Shown here piece after piece: positions 48,146 to 58,777 of a stretch of DNA of 64,000 nucleotides (positions are counted from its first letter, which is position 1; each line of letters starts with the position of its first letter). The DNA comes from an uncultured Sphingomonadaceae bacterium. Its GTDB lineage: Bacteria; Pseudomonadota; Alphaproteobacteria; Sphingomonadales; Sphingomonadaceae. Under the pieces are notes generated by a model. That model was not told the DNA's origin. It saw nothing but the letters and a program-made list of their open reading frames with translations, and did not search any database. Both the position numbers and the translations under genes were made by a program. The stretch covers positions 744,001 to 808,000 of the forward strand of contig CANMWO010000001.1 in NCBI GenBank assembly GCA_947501695.1. The letters run 5' to 3'.

Positions 48146-49225
48146 TTAAGCCGTTTGTTTCGCGACTTTCTTCGATTTTTCCTGCACCCATTCGCCTTTT
48201 TCATCCTTGATGTAGCGCGGCGCCCATTTGACATTCCACACTAGGCCCATTTTTTCCCATAATCGAATGATGCCAGCACATAGGTCAAATTCCCACCATA
48301 CTACACCGGAGGTAGCGGAACGGGGATGTTGGTGATGGTTATTGTGCCAACCGTCACCCATAGTCAGGATGTTGATAAGGAAGTTATTTTTGGCAGTGCC
48401 ATGGCCATGAAACCGTTGTGATCCAAACAGATGGCAGATGCTGTTCACGCTCTGCAACACCGTCAGCACTGCAAAAATCCGCAATAGTCCCGCAATCAAG
48501 ATCGTCCCGATAATTGCTTCCGGACCAGCAAAGGCCAAGGCCCATAGCGTCGGGAAGACAATCGCCGAGACAAAATACCAGAACCAGCGAGTGCGATGGG
48601 CGAACATAACGATTTCGTCATCGACCAATCCCTTGCCATAGATGCTGAGATCTGTCGTCGTTCGGTCAAACAACCATCCGACGTGGCTGTGATGGAATTT
48701 CATAAAGCCTTTTAGCGGCTTGCCATAACCGTCAAAATGGGGGCTATGCGCGTCGCCGACCTTGTCGGTCATGGCATGATGGCGGCGATGATTGGCTGCC
48801 CAATGCAATGCAGACCCTTGTGCTGCTGATTGGGTCAGAATCGCGATGAATATGCCCATTGGCTTGGATGTTTCGAAGGCACGGTGCGAGAAATAACGGT
48901 GATAGCCCACAATGCAGCCGACCATTGAGAGGAAGTAACCGACGAGAAAGGCGGACCATTCGACCCAGCCAGAACCATATGCAATGGCCCAATATATCGC
49001 GGCTATCGAACCGCCGATTTTGGTTGTCGAGAGTATGGCATGTTCGCGCAGCTTTGCACGGGCTGCTATGCCTCCTATTTTTGATCCAAAAACGGGGGTC
49101 TGTGGATCTATTTTATTGCCATAAAGGCTGCGCTCGTTGTCGCTCGATTTTGCGGTGAAAAGGCTCGCCTGATTATCAACCGCTTTGTTAGCTGCGATTT
49201 TCTTTTCATCGATATTGCTATTCAT
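48146..49225 (-). CDS. acyl-CoA (delta-9 type) fatty acid desaturase
   Basis: A 359-residue integral-membrane di-iron desaturase that introduces a double bond in acyl chains. The three histidine boxes are GYHRYFSHRAFE, ANHRRHHAMTD and GWHNNHHQHP, with four transmembrane helices between them. A charged N-terminal tail of about 75 residues precedes the core. ATG 49225 has a GGGG-type ribosome site seven bases upstream; the extension to 49285 lacks one. Involved in membrane fluidity. Confidence 0.92.
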   Translation of the reverse strand: MNSNIDEKKIAANKAVDNQASLFTAKSSDNERSLYGNKIDPQTPVFGSKIGGIAARAKLREHAILSTTKIGGSIAAIYWAIAYGSGWVEWSAFLVGYFLSMVGCIVGYHRYFSHRAFETSKPMGIFIAILTQSAAQGSALHWAANHRRHHAMTDKVGDAHSPHFDGYGKPLKGFMKFHHSHVGWLFDRTTTDLSIYGKGLVDDEIVMFAHRTRWFWYFVSAIVFPTLWALAFAGPEAIIGTILIAGLLRIFAVLTVLQSVNSICHLFGSQRFHGHGTAKNNFLINILTMGDGWHNNHHQHPRSATSGVVWWEFDLCAGIIRLWEKMGLVWNVKWAPRYIKDEKGEWVQEKSKKVAKQTA

Positions 49226-49391
49226 GGTGCGCCCCACATGATCGAACAAAAACAAACATATGTATTTGTGGAGCGATATAATCATATTTGGCGCTTTGCG
49301 GCAAACAAGTTAACCACTGCATGATCAATATTTTTGTTTAATCTCTGGGAAAGAAAGTAATTTTCTTTTTCTTTCAATTGATCGGCAGAGC

Positions 49392-50740
<1,349 letters not shown>

Positions 50741-50749
50741 GAGCGTTTC

Positions 50750-51868
50750 ATGGTGGATGCTGTCGGACCCAATGCGAAACTCTATCTGAAACCCGTTGGG
50801 TTTCTCGACAGTCCACAATATTTTGACGATCAAAATAATCGCTTAAACAATAGCTTACTTTGGTTTTCTCAAGTCGAATATTCGATATTTGAGGAAGGCA
50901 AACCGGCAATTAGAAACCTGGTTCCGGTGGAACTATGGGATAAGATTGCATCGCGATTGCCCGAATCCTTGCAAGAACGGGCTGTCGCGTTGTTTGCAAA
51001 TCTGACCAAAACCCACGCGCCACTGCTATGCGGAGAGCGGGTACTTCGCTTTGATCAACCCCATGTCATGGGTATCCTCAATATGACGCCGGATAGTTTT
51101 TCTGACGGTGGTAAACATGATGGTGACCCGCAAATCGCAGCGGATGTTGGCTTTGATATGGCGACGGCCGGTGCATCAATTCTCGACATCGGTGGAGAGT
51201 CCACACGGCCTGGTGCGGACACTGTCTGGGAGGGCGACGAGATTAAACGCGTCGTACCTGTACTTGAAAAGCTCACCCAATGTGGCGCTGTCCTATCCAT
51301 CGATACGCGCAAGGCGGCAGTAATGGAGGCAGCGATTGCAGCGGGCGCGCACCTTATCAATGACGTGTCGGCCTTGTTACATGACAACCGGTCTTTGGAA
51401 GTTGCTGGCGTCTCCGGCAGACCGGTCGTGCTTATGCATGCACCATCCAGCGGTAAAGACCCGCATAAGGGTGAAGGTTACGGCGATGTTGTGACCGATA
51501 CGTTCAATTGGCTGGAACAACGCATTGCCGATGTTGTGGAAGCTGGTTTTGAGCGTGAAAAAATAATCGTCGATCCCGGCTTGGGCTTCGGCAAGTCGCT
51601 TTCCGACAATTTGGCGCTAATGAATAATATTGCTCTATTCCATGCACTGGGCCAACCGTTGCTTATTGGCGCAAGCCGAAAACGGATGATTGGTGCGCTG
51701 TCGAAAGAAGCAACAGTCGACCAAAGGCTAGGCGGCTCAATAGCTTTCGCGCACCACGCGATCCAGCAAGGGGCACAGATAGTGCGGGTGCACGATGTAC
51801 CCGAAACCGTGCAAGCGGCGCAGGTGTGGCGCGGAATGAGGGATGCCGGGGTCACGGCGCGGGTTTAG
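50750..51868 (+). CDS. folP: dihydropteroate synthase with N-terminal extension
   Basis: Condenses p-aminobenzoate with hydroxymethyl-dihydropterin pyrophosphate in folate synthesis. 372 residues: the catalytic barrel begins near residue 103 with MGILNMTPDSFSDGG, then GASILDIGGESTRPGA, SIDTRKAAV, LINDVSAL, KIIVDPGLGFGKS and GASRKRMIG. The preceding about 100 residues are an extra domain not found in short DHPS enzymes, of unknown role. A GGAG-type site lies before ATG 50750 and the gene is close behind ccrM. Confidence 0.96.
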   Translation: MVDAVGPNAKLYLKPVGFLDSPQYFDDQNNRLNNSLLWFSQVEYSIFEEGKPAIRNLVPVELWDKIASRLPESLQERAVALFANLTKTHAPLLCGERVLRFDQPHVMGILNMTPDSFSDGGKHDGDPQIAADVGFDMATAGASILDIGGESTRPGADTVWEGDEIKRVVPVLEKLTQCGAVLSIDTRKAAVMEAAIAAGAHLINDVSALLHDNRSLEVAGVSGRPVVLMHAPSSGKDPHKGEGYGDVVTDTFNWLEQRIADVVEAGFEREKIIVDPGLGFGKSLSDNLALMNNIALFHALGQPLLIGASRKRMIGALSKEATVDQRLGGSIAFAHHAIQQGAQIVRVHDVPETVQAAQVWRGMRDAGVTARV

Positions 51869-51921
51869 CAATGATACTAGCAGCTAGCTTACGTCTGCTT
51901 CATCCCGAGCGGACGTTTGGA

Positions 51922-52419
51922 CTAATTGGTTGGAAGACTTCCTTCATAGACAGAAATATTATCAATTACTCTTACATCATAGTGATTTCGGTAAGCCGAG
52001 TGCCCCTGAAGGTAATTTGTCATAAGATTTGCTTTGAATGAGATTTTGAACGCTTGTGGCTCTTTAGTATAAGGATCGATGCCTAATTGCTCATAGATCA
52101 TAACTTCAGATAGTTCGGGAACGACCAATGGTCGTGAATGTTGTTTTGGGTTGATTACTGTCCAATTGGAATCGGTCAAATAGAACTCGTTTAACTCGAA
52201 ACCTCGACGCCATATGCCTTGGTATTCAAGCATGGGGCCCGTCCTCATACAATTCAGGCTGTCTGACGGCTTAATAAGCGGCAGACCCATTTCTCCATCC
52301 CATGTTAATCCCTCGCATTGAGAATGGTTCAAGAACCACGAGAGCAGTGCAAAACCAATTATTGCTCCCAATAGTAGCAGTGAAAAATATTTTGCTACTG
52401 ATTTAGCTACATTGAACAT
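51922..52419 (-). CDS. hypothetical membrane-anchored protein
   Basis: A 165-residue protein with one N-terminal transmembrane helix (YFSLLLLGAIIGFALLSWFL) and an extracytoplasmic domain containing two cysteines (SQCEGLTWDGEMGLPLIKPSD, SLNCMRTG) that could form a disulfide. The coding sequence is AT-richer than ccrM and folP next to it, suggesting a different origin. No family recognised and no functional clue from the neighbours. Confidence 0.65.
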   Translation of the reverse strand: MFNVAKSVAKYFSLLLLGAIIGFALLSWFLNHSQCEGLTWDGEMGLPLIKPSDSLNCMRTGPMLEYQGIWRRGFELNEFYLTDSNWTVINPKQHSRPLVVPELSEVMIYEQLGIDPYTKEPQAFKISFKANLMTNYLQGHSAYRNHYDVRVIDNISVYEGSLPTN

Positions 52420-52510
52420 CCGATTTTTCCTCTATTTGCGCCCAGCTTTTTATAGAATTCTAGAGCTACTAGATTTCTCCAACAAGCGCGATACTCACCG
52501 TTTGAGGGGT

Positions 52511-52576
52511 ATGTCCGCTTTTGCGCCCAAAGCGGACATTAGCGCGGTGTCCGTTTTATCCCGAAAGCGGACGTTA
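52511..52576. repeat. interspersed double-hairpin repeat, copy A
   Basis: First hairpin: ATGTCCGCTTT and AAAGCGGACAT (52511-52539) with loop TGCGCCC. Second hairpin: GTCCGTTT / AAAGCGGAC around TATCCCG, ending at 52573. The same two-hairpin unit recurs at 59562-59627 and, decayed, at 57817; partial pieces lie at 58754 and 58950. The right end of this copy supplies the TAA stop (52574-52576) of the glycerate kinase gene on the minus strand. Confidence 0.8.
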
Positions 52577-53890
52577 CGGCTGATCAACGAGAAGCACTCT
52601 TAAATCATTGACGTTGGTGCCCGAAGGTCCGGTCATCAGGAGAGCATCAGCCTCTTTGAAGGCGAGATAGCTATTGTCGTATTCGAGCAAATGGCGGGCC
52701 TGCTTGGCGCCGGCCATAAGATCCAAGATACCGGGCCATAAAAATGCTCCGGCATTGTCTTCCGATCCATCTATGCCATCGCTATCAGCAGCAAAGCCGC
52801 TGATCCCTGGTTCCCCTTCCAGCGCTAACGCGCAGGCAAGCAAATAAGCAGTACAACGACCGCCCCGTCCCCCCCGATTGCGAACCGTTACGGTGGCTTC
52901 ACCTCCGGAAATCAGAGCAACCTTGCGGCCTTCCGCCTTGAGTTTCAGCGCTTGCTCAGCATGGGCATGACCCAGCGCCAAAGCATCTCCTTCCAACGCA
53001 TCGCCGAGCAGAACCGGTTCATAGCCCAAAGCTTGAGACGCCTCTGCTGCAGCCGCACACATATCAGCCGGTCGCGCGCATAGCTCTGCGGTCGCGCGTT
53101 GCATTTTTGGATCACCAAATTTCGGCGTTTCCAGCGCGCCTGTCTCGAGCATTGATAGAATCGCTGGCGGCAGTGTGATTTGATATTTCTCGATAATCGC
53201 TAGCGATTCTGCGCAAGTTGAACTGTCGGCAACGGTCGGTCCGGAACCAATGAGTGCGATATCATCACCGGGAATATCGGAAATCGCGATCATATGGGTT
53301 GTAGCTGGCCACGCTCTAGCGGCCAATCGCCCTCCCTTTATCTCGGAGAGATGTTTGCGGACGATATTCATTTCACTTATCGGAGCACCGGAGTGGAGCA
53401 ATGATCGGGTAACGGCCTGTTTTTCCACAAGGGATATCCCGTCAGCAGGCGCCGGAAGAAGCGCGCTGGCACCTCCAGACATCAGAACAAACAAGAGATC
53501 GTCTTTTCCTAGCCCCTCAACCGCCGCCAATACCATTTGCGTTGCTTGCAACCCCGCGGCATCCGGCACGGGATGGGATGCCTCGACAATGTGCAAATTA
53601 TCTGGCGCGAACCCTGGCTGAGCATAGCCTTGTCGCGTGACGATCAGGCCTTCAGCGTCTTTTGGCAGGCGAGTATGAATCGCAGCGGCCATCTGTGTTG
53701 CTGCCTTGCCAACCGAAAGCAAATAGGTCCGCCCCGGAACCTCTGGCCATTCGACATTGCGCATAGCATTTTCTGGCAGAGCGGGTTGCAGTGCCTTCAG
53801 ATAAAGGTCTTTTAAAAAAGCTTTTATTGAATCGGGATTTGCTGTTTTATGCACGGCACAATAAAGGCCCGATTGTCCTATCGGCGTCAA
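52574..53890 (-). CDS. glycerate 2-kinase (DUF4147/MOFRL family)
   Basis: ATP-dependent kinase phosphorylating D-glycerate. 438 residues: the N-terminal glycerate kinase domain has MSGGASALLPAP, KHLSEIKGGRLAA, AISDIPGDDIALIGSGPT and the C-terminal MOFRL domain has SGGEATVTVRNRGGRGGR and AADSDGIDGSEDNAGAFL. The start is uncertain: TTG 53890 or GTG 53854 are the options, since no ATG precedes the conserved region. Divergent from the glucosylglycerate phosphorylase gene, whose product releases glycerate, so it likely recycles glycerate to phosphoglycerate. Confidence 0.92.
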   Translation of the reverse strand: MTPIGQSGLYCAVHKTANPDSIKAFLKDLYLKALQPALPENAMRNVEWPEVPGRTYLLSVGKAATQMAAAIHTRLPKDAEGLIVTRQGYAQPGFAPDNLHIVEASHPVPDAAGLQATQMVLAAVEGLGKDDLLFVLMSGGASALLPAPADGISLVEKQAVTRSLLHSGAPISEMNIVRKHLSEIKGGRLAARAWPATTHMIAISDIPGDDIALIGSGPTVADSSTCAESLAIIEKYQITLPPAILSMLETGALETPKFGDPKMQRATAELCARPADMCAAAAEASQALGYEPVLLGDALEGDALALGHAHAEQALKLKAEGRKVALISGGEATVTVRNRGGRGGRCTAYLLACALALEGEPGISGFAADSDGIDGSEDNAGAFLWPGILDLMAGAKQARHLLEYDNSYLAFKEADALLMTGPSGTNVNDLRVLLVDQP

Positions 53891-53918
53891 GCGGCTTTTC
53901 GGAGTGACGGACCACCAT

Positions 53919-55682
53919 ATGAATGATCGCGCTACTATCGACCATCTGTTGCACCGCCTGACTGCGCAACTGAAGCTGCTTTATCCCGAAAATGATTGCG
54001 ATACGCTGGCGCAGCGTATCATAGACCTGTTTTGGTCCGACCAGGACAAGATGATAAAGCGGCAGGATATCGCCGACAAACATCTTTGGGATGAGAGCGA
54101 TATTGCGCTTATCACCTATGGGAGTACGATCCAGTCAGAAGGGGAGCATAGCTTAAAAACGCTGCATCGCTTTTTGAAAAAGCATATCGGCCAAGCCATT
54201 GGCGCGGTGCATATTTTACCGTTTTTCCCTTATAGTTCAGACGATGGCTTTTCAGTGATCGACTATCTTCAGGTCGATGAAAATCTGGGTGATTGGTCGG
54301 ACATAGAGGCCATTGCCGGGGATTATCGGTTAATGGGTGACCTTGTGATCAATCACGGGTCGAGCAAATCCCAATGGTTCCAGCAATTTCTGTCCGACGA
54401 AGCACCGGGCAAGGATTATTATTATACAGCCGATCCGGCCGCCGATTTGGGGCAGGTTGTTCGTCCACGGTCTCACCCTTTGCTAACGGCCTTTCGCACG
54501 GCGGCGGGCGATCGCCATGTCTGGAGCACATTTAGTCCCGATCAGCTTGATTTCGATTTTACCAACCCGGATGTGTTGCTTGAATTTATTAAAATCATCG
54601 CCGCCTATATCGATCACGGCGTTCGGATTTTTCGACTGGATGCGGTGGCATTTCTCTGGAAAAAAGCCGGTACGGCGTCGATCAATCTTGATGAGACCCA
54701 TGAGATCATCCGGTTGCTAAGAACATTGATGGATCATCATGCCGAAACGCTGATCATCATTACCGAAACCAATATCCCCAATCATGAAAATTTGACCTAT
54801 TTCGGCAATCAAAATGAAGCGCATGTCATCTATAATTTTTCATTGCCGCCGCTCCTTGTCCACGCCTTGTTGACCGGTAATGCGCTCTATCTGAAACGCT
54901 TGACGCGCAGCAATCCGCCGGCGCTGACCGGTTGCACCTATCTAAATTTCACCGCCAGTCATGATGGCATCGGATTGCGTCCGACCGAGGGTGTGTTACC
55001 GCAAGGCGAAGTCGATCAGATGATGGCGACGATTCAAGGCTTTGGCGGAAGACTCTCCATGCGACGCGGACCGGGCGGTACGGAAAAGCCTTATGAGATG
55101 AATATCTCTTATTTCGAGGCCATGCAGGGCACGTTGGAAGGGCCGGACGCGCATCAAATCGATCGTTTCATGGCCGCAATGGCGATCATGCTTGCGCTGG
55201 AAGGTATTCCTGCGTTCTATATTCATAGCCTGCTCGCAACGCCGAATGGATATGAGGAGGTCAACCGCACTGGCCACAACCGATCAATCAACCGCCGTCA
55301 GCTGGATTACGATGAGATAAACGGGAAACTCGCTGATCCAGAAACGGTCGAGGCGCAGGTTTTTACGCGCCTTCTAAACCTCATCGACATTCGAAAAAAG
55401 CAGCCTGCTTTCCATCCTAATGCGGTGCAGTTTACGTTGGCATTACCCGAGGGGTTATTCGGTATCTGGCGACAAAGCCAGGATAGAAAGCAAAGTATCT
55501 TTGCCGTCACCAATGTAACCAAAGAAATAAAATCGCTATCGCTTGCAGATATAAATTTGATTGCAGGAGACCTGTGGTGGGATTTAATTTCAGGCCAATC
55601 CATCACTGATATAGAAGGGGGCTTTTCATTGTCACCCTATCAAACCGTTTGGATCAGCAATGTGAAACAGAATTCCGCCTAA
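53919..55682 (+). CDS. GH13_18 sugar phosphorylase, probable glucosylglycerate phosphorylase
   Basis: A 587-residue glycoside hydrolase family 13 subfamily 18 enzyme (sucrose phosphorylase relatives). Catalytic residues are visible: nucleophile Asp in FRLDAVAFLWK, acid/base Glu in IITETNIPNHE and the transition-state Asp in TASHDGIGLRPTEG. Sucrose phosphorylase is the default name, but the neighbouring gpgS, phosphatase and glycerate kinase make phosphorolysis of glucosylglycerate to glucose-1-phosphate and glycerate the better call. ATG 53919 is used; GTG 53904 is possible. The stop interlocks with that of gpgS. Confidence 0.85.
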   Translation: MNDRATIDHLLHRLTAQLKLLYPENDCDTLAQRIIDLFWSDQDKMIKRQDIADKHLWDESDIALITYGSTIQSEGEHSLKTLHRFLKKHIGQAIGAVHILPFFPYSSDDGFSVIDYLQVDENLGDWSDIEAIAGDYRLMGDLVINHGSSKSQWFQQFLSDEAPGKDYYYTADPAADLGQVVRPRSHPLLTAFRTAAGDRHVWSTFSPDQLDFDFTNPDVLLEFIKIIAAYIDHGVRIFRLDAVAFLWKKAGTASINLDETHEIIRLLRTLMDHHAETLIIITETNIPNHENLTYFGNQNEAHVIYNFSLPPLLVHALLTGNALYLKRLTRSNPPALTGCTYLNFTASHDGIGLRPTEGVLPQGEVDQMMATIQGFGGRLSMRRGPGGTEKPYEMNISYFEAMQGTLEGPDAHQIDRFMAAMAIMLALEGIPAFYIHSLLATPNGYEEVNRTGHNRSINRRQLDYDEINGKLADPETVEAQVFTRLLNLIDIRKKQPAFHPNAVQFTLALPEGLFGIWRQSQDRKQSIFAVTNVTKEIKSLSLADINLIAGDLWWDLISGQSITDIEGGFSLSPYQTVWISNVKQNSA

Positions 55683-56893
55683 TCCTGACTATCCAATCGC
55701 ACCGCTTCCTGAAACCGGTCGGTAAAATCCGGGATGGCGCTATTGATCCGGTTCCAGTTGGCCATAAAGGGCGTTTCATTGGGCGATTCCAGAAACACTT
55801 CACCCGCCGTCATTATATTTTGCGCGAACAGCTCCACCGTCGTTTCTTCTTCGTGCCGGTCCAGTGTGAGACCGTTCATTACGGCGTCATTATAGAAGGT
55901 CTCGATCCGGTCCAACGCGATCCGGAAATAGGTCGCCTTGAGCGTACGAAACGTACCAGCCGAAAAAACCTGCCCATCGGTCGCGAGTTTGCGGAAGAGG
56001 GATTTGGTAATGTCGATACTCATTTTCGACAGACCACCGTTGGGATTGTCATGCGAAACCGATTGATGCTTGTGATCATAATTGTCCGCAATCTCGACCT
56101 GACATATCGACTGGGTCGAATGGTTCCTCCAAACTTCTGACAAGACACCGACTTCCAGACCCCAGTCGGATGGGATGCGGATGTTTTTGACAACCTGCCG
56201 CCCCATCGCAAATTCACCAGCAAGCGCGTAACGGAAGCTGTTCAGGTAGGTAATATAGTCATTGGGCTCACAGACTTTTTTTAGCGCAGCCAGCAACGGC
56301 CCGATCAATAATCGCACGACGCGACCGTTAAATTTCTCTTCGGTTGTTCGCGCATAATAGCCTTTGGAAAAGACGTAGGGGAAGGTGGGATTGGCGACCG
56401 GATACATAAGCCTTGCCAGCATCGCTCGATCATAGGTCAGGATATCGCAATCATGGAGACCGACCATCTGTGCATCGGTCGCTGACAGAAAATAACCGAA
56501 ACAGAACCAGACGTTACGGCCTTTTCCCGGTTGCGCTGGTGACAGGCCGCGTTCTTTCAATTCTTCATCCAGCGCCGTCAATCGCGGACCACTATTCCAC
56601 AAGATATGATGGCGTTGTGGCAGGCGCGAAAAATAGTGCTTCGCATGTTCAAATTGCTCTTTGTCCGCGCGGTCCAGACCGATGATTATATCGTCCAGAT
56701 AAGGCACTTCACATAGTTCATCGACTATATTTTCCAGCGCGGGGCCCTCCAGCTCCGAAAACAAACTGGGCAGGACCAAAGCCATCGGATTGGCTTCTCG
56801 AAAGCCCATCAAATCGGCCTCCAGCGATTCGACCGAGCGATTGGACAAATTGTGAAGAGTGGAAATAGTACCGTTTTGATGAAAATCAGCCAT
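55679..56893 (-). CDS. gpgS: glucosyl-3-phosphoglycerate synthase
   Basis: GT81 glycosyltransferase that joins glucose from NDP-glucose to 3-phosphoglycerate, first step of glucosylglycerate synthesis. 404 residues; the metal-binding DxD motif is in VGLHDCDILTYDRAML, and GKGRNVWFCFGYFL and SDWGLEVGVLSEVWRN are further conserved stretches. ATG 56893 with AGGG five bases upstream is preferred to the frame start at 56920. The phosphatase gene lies just upstream on the same strand, 33 bases away. Confidence 0.92.
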   Translation of the reverse strand: MADFHQNGTISTLHNLSNRSVESLEADLMGFREANPMALVLPSLFSELEGPALENIVDELCEVPYLDDIIIGLDRADKEQFEHAKHYFSRLPQRHHILWNSGPRLTALDEELKERGLSPAQPGKGRNVWFCFGYFLSATDAQMVGLHDCDILTYDRAMLARLMYPVANPTFPYVFSKGYYARTTEEKFNGRVVRLLIGPLLAALKKVCEPNDYITYLNSFRYALAGEFAMGRQVVKNIRIPSDWGLEVGVLSEVWRNHSTQSICQVEIADNYDHKHQSVSHDNPNGGLSKMSIDITKSLFRKLATDGQVFSAGTFRTLKATYFRIALDRIETFYNDAVMNGLTLDRHEEETTVELFAQNIMTAGEVFLESPNETPFMANWNRINSAIPDFTDRFQEAVRLDSQD

Positions 56894-56926
56894 GATTGCC
56901 CTTGTTTTGCGGAGCAACAAGCCTAA

Positions 56927-57763
56927 TCAGCTTTCCGACAGGTTTAAACCCAATTCTGCCAAAATTTCTTGAATAGCGATGACCCAGCCCTCTGGACCGG
57001 GAACGGGGGCCGTGCGGACATGGGGCTTGGCCGTTTCAATTGTCACACCATCGGGATTGGGCATGATGACACCGAAATCCGCCGCCTCGATCATCGCAAG
57101 ATCATTCGGGCCGTCACCAAGAGCAATGGAGATGATTTGAAAACCCGGTTTTCTGTCAACAAAAGCGCTTATAATCTTGGCCATCGCATGCTCTTTGGTT
57201 GCCTGACCCGTAAGATGATAAAACCGTCCGCCGCGTTGAACCTGAATATTCTCTTCGATCAGTATCTCCTGCACAGCCGACAATTCTGCATCTGATCCCG
57301 ACCACAAGAAAGGTTCCGTCGCTTCACGGTCTTGAGCCCGCCGGGCATCGTCAACTACGAGGCCGGTTACGGCCATGACGTCTTCGACAGACATATCAGC
57401 AAAGCCGGTAATATGATGACGCAAAGACTGCGGGAGTTTCGCGACTTGCTCTAATATCGCACGGTATCTGATCCCTAACATGATACTGTGTGAGCGATCA
57501 TCGTCGAACAGAGGAGAGCTTCCACACGCATGGATCACAGACCCATTTTCCGTGACGCTTAAATTATTCTGGAGCGGTATCGATTTCCGCAACCACAGCA
57601 ATTCGGATTGCGTTTTGCTGGTTACCGGAATGATATCCGCCGTACCTTGGTCGTAGAGTCGTTTGATCAAACCGGCAGCAGGTTTGGCTGAATAGTTGTG
57701 ATGATCCAATAAAGTTCCATCGAGATCGGTAAAAATCAAAATGTGGTTGGATGGTTTTGCCAT
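56927..57763 (-). CDS. HAD-IIB phosphatase, probable glucosyl-3-phosphoglycerate phosphatase
   Basis: A 278-residue HAD hydrolase of the mannosyl/glucosyl-3-phosphoglycerate phosphatase type. Motif I is IFTDLDGTLLDHHNYS (nucleophile Asp and general-acid Asp), motif II VTSKTQSELL and motif IV LGDGPNDLAMIEAADFGVIM. It should dephosphorylate glucosyl-3-phosphoglycerate to glucosylglycerate. It is first in the two-gene unit with gpgS. ATG 57763 puts the catalytic motif where expected. Confidence 0.9.
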   Translation of the reverse strand: MAKPSNHILIFTDLDGTLLDHHNYSAKPAAGLIKRLYDQGTADIIPVTSKTQSELLWLRKSIPLQNNLSVTENGSVIHACGSSPLFDDDRSHSIMLGIRYRAILEQVAKLPQSLRHHITGFADMSVEDVMAVTGLVVDDARRAQDREATEPFLWSGSDAELSAVQEILIEENIQVQRGGRFYHLTGQATKEHAMAKIISAFVDRKPGFQIISIALGDGPNDLAMIEAADFGVIMPNPDGVTIETAKPHVRTAPVPGPEGWVIAIQEILAELGLNLSES

Positions 57764-57816
57764 AATCACGCGACAGCATAACATTGCAGCCGCAGCCCGA
57801 AAACGGTAATTCGACT

Positions 57817-57866
57817 AATGTCCGCTTTTGCGCCTATAACGAACTTTAGCATCATGTCCGAAAATT
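57817..57866. repeat. interspersed repeat, decayed copy B
   Basis: Begins AATGTCCGCTTTTGCGCC, identical to the start of the copies at 52511 and nearly so to 59562, but the following arm is altered (TATAACGAACTTTAGCAT) so the first hairpin no longer pairs; a second ATGTCCGAAAA follows. Lies between the phosphatase promoter and the 3' end of the alpha/beta hydrolase gene. Confidence 0.65.
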
Positions 57867-57884
57867 TGAGGCGTGCCGTTTGGC

Positions 57885-58700
57885 TCATGATAATTTAGCA
57901 AATGCCGAAGCCACGATTTCCGGATGAGTCATCATTCCCATTCGTCCAACCGGCACATCAATCCAGTCCCAGCCCGGTTGTTTGGCAGGCCCCCACATTT
58001 TAATTGAGGATGGCGCAAACTCCTGCTTCGTGCCGCGCAAATAGGTTCTGGGCAAATCTCTCCATCCGCCATTTTTCAAAACCAGTTCATCTGTCCATGC
58101 ATCGGCGGGATGAGGTGTTAAGAGCTTTCGCAGTTTAGCTCGCAGCTTGGGGTATTCATTACCGACAAGCATTTTTATTGGGTAATCGTCCCAAAATACC
58201 ATTTGATACCCATTTAAAAACCTAGAACGGCGCTCTCTGAACTTTTTGGTTTCCGATCCATCTGCATTCATTTCGACGGCAGTCATTCTTCCTTCATGCG
58301 GAATCAGCGCTTCAAAAAATCCTATATGCCTGATCTTTTCTTTTCGAACATCCGCGGCACCGGTAATAGCCATGCCAGAAAAGCTGTGCCCGATAAGGAT
58401 GACATCACTCAATTCTTCATAGTCAATCACGCCTACGATATCATTTATGTGCGTTCCCAGTCCAATATCCGGATTTGTAAGATGATGTCGTTCGCCAACA
58501 CCAGTCAATGTCGGGGTGAATACTCTATGACCCATTTTACGGAGTGCTTGGGCGACATCCTGCCATATCCAGCCACCGAGCCACGTGCCGTGAACAAGGA
58601 TAAAAGTTTTTGATTCTGAAGGCGCAACAACAGCGTTGACTAACGAACTGGCGGCAAAAGGCGTAACAGCAGCCAAGTTCAGAAAGTTGCGTCGCTCCAT
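57885..58700 (-). CDS. Tat-exported alpha/beta hydrolase
   Basis: A 271-residue alpha/beta-fold hydrolase. The N terminus MERRNFLNLAAVTPFAASS matches a twin-arginine signal (RRNFL followed by a hydrophobic core), so it is probably exported folded. Oxyanion motif HGTWLGGWIW, nucleophile serine in IGHSFSGMA and the C-terminal catalytic histidine probably in MMTHPEIVA. Resembles plant-type esterase/hydroxynitrile lyase relatives in bacteria; substrate unknown. Confidence 0.88.
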   Translation of the reverse strand: MERRNFLNLAAVTPFAASSLVNAVVAPSESKTFILVHGTWLGGWIWQDVAQALRKMGHRVFTPTLTGVGERHHLTNPDIGLGTHINDIVGVIDYEELSDVILIGHSFSGMAITGAADVRKEKIRHIGFFEALIPHEGRMTAVEMNADGSETKKFRERRSRFLNGYQMVFWDDYPIKMLVGNEYPKLRAKLRKLLTPHPADAWTDELVLKNGGWRDLPRTYLRGTKQEFAPSSIKMWGPAKQPGWDWIDVPVGRMGMMTHPEIVASAFAKLS

Positions 58701-58777
58701 ATCACATTACCTTTGTTTGCTATGACTAAGAGAGTGAGAAGAACCCTTTTTGACAAAGCGGACGTTACCACACAACC

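Noticed and set aside
53919-55682. Sucrose phosphorylase as the final name
   Set aside because: The family match is sound, but the adjacent gpgS, phosphatase and glycerate kinase make glucosylglycerate the more likely substrate, and no other sucrose gene is present.
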